DNA from: Pontibacter sp. FD36
GTDB lineage: Bacteria > Bacteroidota > Bacteroidia > Cytophagales > Hymenobacteraceae
Direction of reading: 5' to 3'
Assembly: GCF_015686655.1 (NCBI RefSeq)
Contig: NZ_JADPMP010000004.1
Span: forward strand, 186,001 to 250,000
DNA length: 64,000 nt
Under the pieces are notes generated by a model. That model searched no databases. It saw only the letters and a program-made list of their open reading frames with translations, and had not been told where the DNA came from. This document shows, piece after piece, positions 36,881-44,136 of this stretch. The translations under genes and the position numbers were made by a program. Numbering within the stretch: position 1 is the stretch's first letter; each line of letters starts with the position of its first letter.

Positions 36881-38146
36881 ATGAAACTTACTTGTTTTAA
36901 TACCCCAATGAAGCTGATTTTGTTGTTGGCTCTGTCCTTCACACAGCTTTTAACATCCTGTGGTTCTTCTACATCTATCGATAACACCATACATCCTGGT
37001 CCATGGCGCGTTGTGCTGCAGGCTCAAGGCCAAGAGATTCCGTTTATCATGGAAGCAGAAGAGCAGAACGGCAAGACCGTGCTATACCTGGTGAATGCTG
37101 ACGAACGCATTTTGGTGGACGAAATAACCGAAGAAGGCGACTCGCTTAAAATCAGGTTGCACATATTTGACGCCGACCTGATCGCGAAAGTAGACGGTGA
37201 CAAGATGGCTGGCCGCTTTACCCGAAACGACCTGAGCAAGCGCTATTCCGTGCCTTTTACAGCCGAACATGGCAAGAACAACCGCTTTAAGGAGAATCCT
37301 GCTCCGGCTACCTTTGACTATTCCGGTAAGTGGGAAGTAACCTTCACAAAGGCAGATGGCAAAACCTATCCGGCGATCGGGGTGTTTGAGCAGCAGGATA
37401 ACCGCGTAACCGGCACCTTCCTGACCAACACTGGTGACTACCGCTACCTGGAGGGGCAAGTGGAAGGTGATCAGTTGAAGCTCTCAACTTTTGACGGCAA
37501 CCATGACTATTTGTTCACGGCGCAACCAACAGCTGAGGAAACGCTGAAGGGTGATTACTTTGCAGGCCTGTATGACTTCGAAACCTGGACAGCTAAACGC
37601 AACGAAAACGCACAATTGGCCAATGCCTCTGAGCTAACTTACCTGAAGCCTGGCTACGAGTCGCTGGAATTTACATTCCCTGATTTGAATGGCAAGCAAG
37701 TATCGCTGTCGGATGAGAAATACAAAGGCAAAGTAGTACTAGTGCAGTTGCTCGGTTCCTGGTGCCCGAACTGTATGGACGAAACGCAATTCCTGGCGCC
37801 TTATTACAGTAAGAACAAGGACCGCGGACTTGAGATTATCGGTTTAGGTTTTGAGCGCACCAAAGGCTACGAACAAGCCGTGCCACGTCTGACTAAAATG
37901 AAGGATCGCTTTGACATTGAGTATGACCTGCTCTATGCCGGTCCGGCCGACAAAGAAGCTGCCGCGCAGGCGCTCCCAGCCCTCAACCACGTGCTCTCCT
38001 TCCCTACTACGATCTTCATCGATCGCCAGGGCAAAGTGCGCAAGATTCACACCGGCTTCTCTGGTCCTGGTACCGGCAAGTACTACGAGGAGTGGGTAGC
38101 GGACTTTAACAAGACGATGGACGAGCTGCTAGCGGAGGAGATTTAA
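36881..38146 (+). CDS. TlpA-like thioredoxin-fold lipoprotein
   Basis: A 421-aa exported lipoprotein. The signal peptide MKLILLLALSFTQLLTSCG with lipobox LTSC starts at an internal Met (36908), so the true start may be there and not at 36881. Residues 30-260 are a beta-rich domain; residues 275-421 are a TlpA/ResA thioredoxin domain with the active site GSWCPNCMDE. It probably reduces disulfides in periplasmic proteins, for example during cytochrome c assembly. It is divergent from aconitase. Confidence 0.85.
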   Translation: MKLTCFNTPMKLILLLALSFTQLLTSCGSSTSIDNTIHPGPWRVVLQAQGQEIPFIMEAEEQNGKTVLYLVNADERILVDEITEEGDSLKIRLHIFDADLIAKVDGDKMAGRFTRNDLSKRYSVPFTAEHGKNNRFKENPAPATFDYSGKWEVTFTKADGKTYPAIGVFEQQDNRVTGTFLTNTGDYRYLEGQVEGDQLKLSTFDGNHDYLFTAQPTAEETLKGDYFAGLYDFETWTAKRNENAQLANASELTYLKPGYESLEFTFPDLNGKQVSLSDEKYKGKVVLVQLLGSWCPNCMDETQFLAPYYSKNKDRGLEIIGLGFERTKGYEQAVPRLTKMKDRFDIEYDLLYAGPADKEAAAQALPALNHVLSFPTTIFIDRQGKVRKIHTGFSGPGTGKYYEEWVADFNKTMDELLAEEI

Positions 38147-38191
38147 TTGTTGATTATTAATTGCTGATTGTTAGATGATCGGCAGGTATAG

Positions 38192-38224
38192 CAAAGGCCG
38201 CTACTGGTGAAGTAGCGGCCTTTG
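38192..38224. terminator. Bidirectional terminator
   Basis: CAAAGGCCGCTACT (38192-38205) pairs with AGTAGCGGCCTTTG (38211-38224), loop GGTGA, followed by T-rich sequence. Confidence 0.88.
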
Positions 38225-38313
38225 TGTTTTTGTATCTCCGCCTAGCACTATCATTACTTTATAGGTCTTCCATACAGTAACTTCGGGCTACCATTCATCC
38301 TGGAGATCTATGC

Positions 38314-38937
38314 TTAGGCTTGTTTCCGAAGCCGCACAATCCTAAAAGTTCCCCCAAAAGCTGCTGGCTCATTCAATTCCACCTGCAGCGAGGTATGGCG
38401 CACGATCTTGCCAATGCTGCGGTTCACATCAGAAAATAGCGTGCTGGCGACTTGGTTGAAGAGGCGGCGCAGCAGCGAAGGCTTCTGTCCATCAGGCAGA
38501 AACTTATCGAAGACCATGACCGTGCCGCCTGGCTTCAGCACCCGCTCTACTTCCATAATGCAAGCGATAGGGTCAGGTATAACAGCGATGATCAGGTGCA
38601 GGATCACCGCATCGAAACTGTTATCTGCATAGGCAAGCTGCTGGCCGTTCATCACATGGGCCTCGACAGGTATACCTAATTTGTCAGCACGAACTTTCAA
38701 TTTTGTGATCATGCCGGGGGTGATGTCGTTAGCGGTGATGCGTGTATAGCCTTGCAGGTATGGGAGGTCCAGTCCGGTGCCGGCACCGATGATCAAAATG
38801 GCATCGTCGGGTTTAGCTTGCAGCAGCTCGATGGAACGCTGGCGGTGCTTGCGGAAAATACGGTCAGCGATCAGGTCATATATCGGCAGGTACAGGGTAT
38901 AGCGCAGCCGGTTCCAGGTGTTCGTATTGAGACTCAT
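38314..38937 (-). CDS. Class I SAM-dependent methyltransferase
   Basis: A 207-aa methyltransferase. Motif I is ILIIGAGTGLDLPYL, the acidic loop ITANDITPGMI follows, then DNSFDAVILHLIIAVIPDP and the post-motif LKPGGTVMVFDKF. The pattern resembles UbiE or phospholipid N-methyltransferase types. The N-terminus YTLYLPIYDLIADRIF fits the latter. Substrate unknown. It is monocistronic between a terminator and a repeat region. Confidence 0.85.
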   Translation of the reverse strand: MSLNTNTWNRLRYTLYLPIYDLIADRIFRKHRQRSIELLQAKPDDAILIIGAGTGLDLPYLQGYTRITANDITPGMITKLKVRADKLGIPVEAHVMNGQQLAYADNSFDAVILHLIIAVIPDPIACIMEVERVLKPGGTVMVFDKFLPDGQKPSLLRRLFNQVASTLFSDVNRSIGKIVRHTSLQVELNEPAAFGGTFRIVRLRKQA

Positions 38938-39036
38938 TTTTCATAGGTTATTTTGTACGGTTCAAAATTACCTGATGTGTATACCTGTAGACTTACAGTT
39001 TTAGAAAAGAAGTTTATAAATATTTCTGCTTCTAAC

Positions 39037-39239
39037 CTCACAGTGTCTTCAAGACCTGTGAGTGTCTTATTTGCTACAAAGCAAGGTATAGGAGGCATTA
39101 TAAATTCTTACAGATCTAGGGGTAAGGATCCTCATCTTAATCATCAGAACCCTTGGGACAGGAGCCCTAAGTATAGATTCAAGCAAGTATAGGCTGCGTA
39201 GGCAACAAGACCCTCACAGGTCTTGGAGACACTGTGGGG
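39037..39239. repeat. Pair of REP-like palindromes in inverted orientation
   Basis: Two 26-bp units, 39037-39062 (CTCACAGTGTCTTCAAGACC then TGTGAG) and 39214-39239 (CTCACAGGTCTTGGAGACAC then TGTGGG). Each is itself a near-palindrome (CTCACAG ... CTGTGAG), and one is the near-complement of the other. The 150 bases between them and the flanks hold no gene. Short CCTGTGAG-type palindromes of this look recur in Cytophagales and Flavobacteriia genomes, as I recall; copy number here must be checked. Confidence 0.65.
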
Positions 39240-39263
39240 TCACAGCAATCTAACCATCAACAA

Positions 39264-40244
39264 TTATTTCTCCCGCTCGATGGTATAGGCGATGAGCTGC
39301 TCCAGGGAGGTGCGGGATGGGGAGGCCGGGAAGGTATGGAGAATAGCGAGTGCCTCGGCATGGTACTGGTTCATGGCCTCGATGGTATACTGTATACCGC
39401 CGGAGGTTTTCACGTAGTCGATCACCTGCTGCACACGCTTGTTGTCGCCGTTGTTGTTTTTCACGTTGTAGATCACGCGACGGCGGGTCATCCAATCGGC
39501 TTCGCGCAGGGCGTGGATCAGCGGTAAGGTCATCTTCTTTTCCTTGATGTCTATACCTACCGGCTTGCCGATTTCAGCAGTGCCGTAGTCGAACAGGTCG
39601 TCTTTGATCTGGAAGGCAATGCCTACTTTCTCGCCGAAGAGTCGGGCTTTTTCTATATCTTCTTTAGAGGCGCCGGCAGAGGCAGCTCCCACCGCACAGC
39701 AGGAAGCAATCAGGGAGGCCGTCTTCTGTCGGATGATATCGAAGTACACGGACTCGTCAATGTCCAGGCGGCGGGCTTTTTCGATCTGTAAAAGTTCCCC
39801 TTCGCTCATTTCCTTCACAGCATTCGACACGATTTTGAGCAGTTCGTAATCGTCGTTTTGAAGCGAGAGCAGCAGGCCTTTGGATAGCAGGTAGTCGCCC
39901 ACCAACACGGCAATCTTATTTTTCCAGAGGGCGTTTACAGAAAAGAAACCGCGGCGGTAGTTGGCCTCGTCCACCACGTCGTCGTGCACGAGGGTGGCGG
40001 TGTGCAGCAGCTCTATTAAGGCCGCACCACGGTAGGTGGCATCCCCGATAGCGTCGCCACGAAAGAGCTTGGCCATGAAAAACACAAACATCGGCCGCAT
40101 CTGCTTGCCCTTGCGCTTTACGATGTAGCTCATGATCTTATCGAGAAGCAGCACCTTAGACTTCATCGAAGTCCTGAACTTTTTCTCGAACAGCTCCATT
40201 TCCTGCGCAATCGGCGCTTGTATTTCCTTTAGGCTAATGCTCAT
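39264..40244 (-). CDS. ispB: Polyprenyl diphosphate synthase
   Basis: A 326-aa trans-prenyl transferase that extends farnesyl diphosphate with isopentenyl units to make the tail of menaquinone or undecaprenyl-type carriers. The first Asp-rich motif is HDDVVDE and the second is KDDLFDY; KGKQMRPMF near the N-terminus binds diphosphate. I chose the start at 40244 (MSISLKE), as the longer frame adds a non-conserved leader. The final chain length cannot be fixed. It is monocistronic. Confidence 0.9.
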   Translation of the reverse strand: MSISLKEIQAPIAQEMELFEKKFRTSMKSKVLLLDKIMSYIVKRKGKQMRPMFVFFMAKLFRGDAIGDATYRGAALIELLHTATLVHDDVVDEANYRRGFFSVNALWKNKIAVLVGDYLLSKGLLLSLQNDDYELLKIVSNAVKEMSEGELLQIEKARRLDIDESVYFDIIRQKTASLIASCCAVGAASAGASKEDIEKARLFGEKVGIAFQIKDDLFDYGTAEIGKPVGIDIKEKKMTLPLIHALREADWMTRRRVIYNVKNNNGDNKRVQQVIDYVKTSGGIQYTIEAMNQYHAEALAILHTFPASPSRTSLEQLIAYTIEREK

Positions 40245-40420
40245 GCGATATTCCGCAATATTACTAGGTGTGGGGGTCGTTTCCAAACAAGTATAGCAAA
40301 TCGGCGTTTAAATAATCTTAGATAAGCCAGGCGGTATACGTAACCAACAGCACAGCCTCGTGCTGGTTTGCCGCATGCCTAAAATAACTATATTGCCTTC
40401 TGATAACACAGCAGACCGTT

Positions 40421-41278
40421 ATGGCAGACACACTCAAAGTAGACTTCGTGGTATACCCGGAGCACGAGCGTCCTTTCACCGCTGACGCCACTTATACCCA
40501 GGACGGAAACAAAAAGCCAGTCGTGCTTTATACCCATGGTTTCAAAGGCTTCAAAGATTGGGGGCATTTCAACCTACTGGCAAACTATTTTGCCGAGCAC
40601 GGTTTTGTGTTCATCAAATTCAACTTCTCTCACAACGGCACCAGCATCGACAACGATTCCGATCTGCACGACATGGAGGCTTTTGGACGCAACAATTTCA
40701 GCATTGAGCTGGAGGATCTGAAGTCGCTTATCGACATGGTGCACGACGAGGAAGGCCCGCTGGCACAGAACGAATTAGATCTCGACCGGATTTACCTGAT
40801 AGGCCACAGCCGTGGTGGCGGGTCTGTTATACTTAAAGCCGCTGAAGACACCCGTGTTCGTGGTGTGGCTACCTGGGCTGCCGTGAATAATTTTGACCAG
40901 CGCTGGGACGAACTGGAGCAGGAACAGTGGAAAAAAGAAGGGGTACAGTGGGTTACAAATTTCCGCACAGGTCAGCAAATGCCCTTGTACTACCAGATCG
41001 TGGAGGACTACCTGGCCAATGTCGAGCGACTGGAGATTCCGAAAGTGATCCAGAAAATGCAGCAGCCCTTGCTCATCCTGCATGGCGAAGAAGACGAGAC
41101 ATTGCCCGTGCAGATGGCCCACGACCTCCATACCTGGAAACCCGATGCGGAGCTGCACCTGCTACCCGGCGCCGATCACTCTTTCGGGGGACAACACCCT
41201 TACCAGCAGGAAGAATTACCACTTGCAGCCAAAGCCGCTGCCGACCTGAGTATCGCCTTTTTTAACAAACATGCCTAA
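40421..41278 (+). CDS. Alpha/beta hydrolase (prolyl oligopeptidase-like)
   Basis: A 285-aa serine hydrolase. The nucleophile elbow is GHSRGGGS, the oxyanion region THGFKGFKDWG, the acid likely Asp in HGEEDETLPV, and the His in PGADHSFGG. No signal peptide, so it is cytoplasmic. The substrate is unknown. Its last eight bases overlap folK, so the two are co-translated, though no biochemical link is evident. Confidence 0.87.
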   Translation: MADTLKVDFVVYPEHERPFTADATYTQDGNKKPVVLYTHGFKGFKDWGHFNLLANYFAEHGFVFIKFNFSHNGTSIDNDSDLHDMEAFGRNNFSIELEDLKSLIDMVHDEEGPLAQNELDLDRIYLIGHSRGGGSVILKAAEDTRVRGVATWAAVNNFDQRWDELEQEQWKKEGVQWVTNFRTGQQMPLYYQIVEDYLANVERLEIPKVIQKMQQPLLILHGEEDETLPVQMAHDLHTWKPDAELHLLPGADHSFGGQHPYQQEELPLAAKAAADLSIAFFNKHA

Positions 41279-41762
41279 TTTATACCTGCTCCTGGGAGGT
41301 AACCTCGGTGACCGCACGCTATACCTGTCCCAAGCCCGCGAAAGCATTGCCGCACAGGTCGGCCCGATCCTGCAAGGGTCCTCTCTATACGAAACAGCTG
41401 CCTGGGGCAAGACAGATCAACCCGCTTTCCTGAACCAAGTATTGGAGGTACAGACTACTCTCAGTCCGGAGCAAGTGCTACAAACGATCAATCAGATAGA
41501 GCAGGACTTGGGCCGCATCAGGCACGAGCACTGGGGAGCACGCGTTATAGACATCGACATTTTGTTCTATGACGAACTTGTACTACAATCGCAGCGCCTA
41601 ACCATCCCCCACCCGCAGCTACACCTGCGCCGGTTCACTCTCCTGCCCCTGAATGAGATAGCACCGCATCTGCAGCACCCTGTGCTCAACATGCAGGTAA
41701 CACAGCTTCTACAAAATTGCCCGGACGAACTTCCGGTTCATTTGTATATTTCAAGTCAATAG
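41271..41762 (+). CDS. folK: 2-amino-4-hydroxy-6-hydroxymethyldihydropteridine diphosphokinase
   Basis: A 163-aa HPPK, the folate pathway enzyme that transfers pyrophosphate from ATP to the pterin before condensation with p-aminobenzoate. The signature motifs are intact: LLLGGNLGDR at the start, and HEHWGARVIDIDILFYDE in the middle, with IPHPQLHLRRFTLLPL after it. The start overlaps the hydrolase gene. Length is normal. Confidence 0.95.
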   Translation: MPNLYLLLGGNLGDRTLYLSQARESIAAQVGPILQGSSLYETAAWGKTDQPAFLNQVLEVQTTLSPEQVLQTINQIEQDLGRIRHEHWGARVIDIDILFYDELVLQSQRLTIPHPQLHLRRFTLLPLNEIAPHLQHPVLNMQVTQLLQNCPDELPVHLYISSQ

Positions 41763-41913
41763 CTTGTCAGTTACTGAGAAATTTCACTGAAAATGCCTTA
41801 CTTTAGCGCAAGATGCAGCTAGCAAAGTGAAATTTTACTTATATTGTGAGATAACTATACTTGCGATTATGCATGATTTGATGCGCTTGTGGTTCGCTTC
41901 TCCAGAATAGCTT

Positions 41914-42534
41914 ATGAACGACCTCCTCACCATCATCACAAACGAAAAAAGAAGCCTTATGCGAGGCTTCCTGGTTATGTTTATCTTGGTGCTTCCCTTT
42001 ACTTTTATTCCTGTTCTGTTCACGCAGCGCTTTACTGCAGAAACATTTAGCCAGCAATTGCCAGAAAAGGCCTTGGTTGCAGCACTAATCGCCGCGGCTA
42101 TTATTATCCTGTTGCTACTCAACAATTACGAAAAGTTGCTGCAGAAGAAGCGGCTGTATGACCTCCCTGCCTTTTCATCGCTTCATTTCAACGGAGCTGT
42201 TGAAAAATACAACGCGATTGTAAAAGAAATTTCAACCTACCTGTTCGGCAAGGTAGGCAATTACTTTTTCAGGGTGAATATCACCAACCCAAGGCAGCAT
42301 AATATTCAGGTTGAGCTCTCACCCCTCATCTATGTCGGTCAAGACCATGAGTTACTGGAACGCCTCATGCAAGAGCTACAGCTAAAGGAAAATCTATACC
42401 TGTCACGCGTGATCAACCTGCCCGAAGAGGAACTGCAACACAGCGACATCATCAGAAACGAACTCTTGAAACTGTCGGACGAACTAAGCAGACTTGGCGT
42501 AACACCGATGGCCGTAGACGAGAATGGGCAGTAA
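41914..42534 (+). CDS. Hypothetical membrane protein
   Basis: A 206-aa protein with two membrane segments (about residues 18-36, FLVMFILVLPFTFIPVLF, and 53-70, LVAALIAAAIIILLLLNNY) and a soluble C-terminal domain of about 135 residues exposed to the cytoplasm or periplasm. No family is recognised. It lies between folK and a terminator and has a separate start 151 bases after folK. Confidence 0.7.
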   Translation: MNDLLTIITNEKRSLMRGFLVMFILVLPFTFIPVLFTQRFTAETFSQQLPEKALVAALIAAAIIILLLLNNYEKLLQKKRLYDLPAFSSLHFNGAVEKYNAIVKEISTYLFGKVGNYFFRVNITNPRQHNIQVELSPLIYVGQDHELLERLMQELQLKENLYLSRVINLPEEELQHSDIIRNELLKLSDELSRLGVTPMAVDENGQ

Positions 42535-42576
42535 GCCATACCTAAGCGTCATCATTAAGCCAACTACTACCCATAA

Positions 42577-42614
42577 AAAAAGACCATTGCAGCAGTCGCC
42601 ACAATGGTCTTTTT
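42577..42614. terminator. Bidirectional terminator
   Basis: AAAAAGACCATTG (42577-42589) pairs with CAATGGTCTTTTT (42602-42614). It serves the converging membrane-protein and fabD genes. Confidence 0.88.
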
Positions 42615-42632
42615 ATGTTCTGCTTTAAGGTT

Positions 42633-43514
42633 TTATTCCACTGAACTCACCTCAGCCGTACGTTCGATCTTTTTAACCAATCCCTGTAGTACCTTGCCAG
42701 GTCCGCACTCTACGAAATGCGTCGCGCCATCAGCTACCATTTGCTGTACTGATTGCGTCCAGCGTACCGGAGCTGTCAGCTGGCTGATCAGGTTCTGCTT
42801 GATTTCCTCCGGATCAGTGTGCGGCTGAGCGTCCACGTTCTGATAGATCGGGCAGATACCTTGGCTGAAGGTCGTTTCTTTAATGGCTTTGGCCAGCTCC
42901 TCTTCAGCCGGCTTCATCAGCGGGGAGTGGAAAGCACCGCCCACAGGTAGTGGCAAGGCACGCTTGGCACCGGCTTCCTTCATCTTCTCGCAGGCGATTT
43001 CTATGCCTTTGTTAGAACCAGAGATCACCAACTGCCCCGGGCAGTTGTAGTTAGCGGCTACTACTACTTCACCTTCTATTGAGGCACATACCTCTTCTAC
43101 TTTCGCATCGTCCAGACCAAGTATAGCCGCCATGGTAGACGGATTGGCTTCGCAGGCTGCCTGCATCGCCATCGCTCTTTTATATACCAGTCTCAGGCCA
43201 TCCTCAAAGCTCAGCACCTTGCTGGCTACCAAAGCCGAAAACTCACCCAGTGAGTGACCAGCGACCATATCCGGATTGAAATCCTGTGCTACAGCCGCCT
43301 GCGCCACAGAATGCAGGAAGATAGCCGGTTGTGTTACTCTGGTTTGCTTCAGCTCCTCTTCGGTGCCGCTAAACATGATCTCTGTAATGTTGAATCCCAG
43401 TATTTCGTTTGCTCTATCAAACAACTGACGGGCAGTCTCATGCTGCTCATACAGGTCCTTGCCCATACCCACAAACTGCGAACCCTGTCCCGGGAAAACG
43501 TATGCCTTTTTCAT
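42633..43514 (-). CDS. fabD: Malonyl CoA-acyl carrier protein transacylase
   Basis: A 293-aa FabD loading malonyl units on acyl carrier protein for fatty acid synthesis. MKKAYVFPGQGSQFVGMG marks the N-terminus, and the active Ser sits in AGHSLGEFSA. The quoted start at 43514 is the family start; the open frame extends 46 codons upstream through repeat-rich sequence and is not coding there. Gene is monocistronic here, apart from other fab genes. Confidence 0.95.
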   Translation of the reverse strand: MKKAYVFPGQGSQFVGMGKDLYEQHETARQLFDRANEILGFNITEIMFSGTEEELKQTRVTQPAIFLHSVAQAAVAQDFNPDMVAGHSLGEFSALVASKVLSFEDGLRLVYKRAMAMQAACEANPSTMAAILGLDDAKVEEVCASIEGEVVVAANYNCPGQLVISGSNKGIEIACEKMKEAGAKRALPLPVGGAFHSPLMKPAEEELAKAIKETTFSQGICPIYQNVDAQPHTDPEEIKQNLISQLTAPVRWTQSVQQMVADGATHFVECGPGKVLQGLVKKIERTAEVSSVE

Positions 43515-43707
43515 GCTGATATTTTTGTATTGTTGATTGCTGGTTGTTGATGGATAAAATTGTTGAATTGTTAAATGGCTGCTTGTAGTCTTTGTGGGTC
43601 TGGTATATAGCTGTATACCTGGCACCGAGGCAAAAATCTTAAACACAGCCACACCTTGTCATCAGGCAAAAGCCCAACAACAATTTGACCACCAACAATT
43701 TAACAAT
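43515..43707. other. Spacer with TTGTTGAATTGTT-type repeats
   Basis: This spacer holds AT-rich runs TTGTTGAATTGTTAAAT (43560-43576) and, about 130 bases on, AACAATTTAACAATTTAA, which is close to its reverse complement. Similar motifs occur after the gene ending at 38146 (ATTGTTGATTATTAATTGCT). They look like small dispersed repeats, not genes. Confidence 0.45.
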
Positions 43708-44136
43708 TTAATAAGCTACAAACCGGGCCCTCTCTTCGGGGCTGGGCAACATACAGGCTTCGTTGCGTCCTGCTATGCGGTAGCGGTGCTTCGCGATGAA
43801 GCGATACACAAAATTGCGGAAAGATAAGGGAATAAACCTAAAATAGTAAAGCACCGACCACGGAAAATTGAGATGACGGGCAATGCGAAGAGCGGCCTCA
43901 GACTCGGTATAGAGCTGGCCGTTTTCAAAGAAAAGAATAGAATCAGGAAGCGGGTCAGGAACAAGCTGCTGTGGTACCAGCTGCTCCACCAATCCGGATT
44001 GCAAAGCGGCAAAATGCAGGTTCTGCCGCGTGTTATACTTTAAAGCGATCTGTATGCTGGCCTGGCAAAAGCCGCAGGTGCCATCGTAAAATACAATGGG
44101 TAAACCCTGCAGCCGATCCAGTTCATCTTTTGTCAT
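43708..44136 (-). CDS. DCC-family thiol-disulfide oxidoreductase (DUF393)
   Basis: A 142-aa protein of the DCC family, named for the motif at its start: VFYDGTCGFCQASI, with the CxxC pair. The middle has a conserved region FAALQSG and the C-terminal half is rich in aromatic residues (VLYYFRFIPLSFRNFVYRFI). It is predicted to be a redox protein of thioredoxin-like fold. Its start overlaps by one base the stop of the large secreted protein gene (TAATG), so they are co-translated. Confidence 0.85.
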   Translation of the reverse strand: MTKDELDRLQGLPIVFYDGTCGFCQASIQIALKYNTRQNLHFAALQSGLVEQLVPQQLVPDPLPDSILFFENGQLYTESEAALRIARHLNFPWSVLYYFRFIPLSFRNFVYRFIAKHRYRIAGRNEACMLPSPEERARFVAY

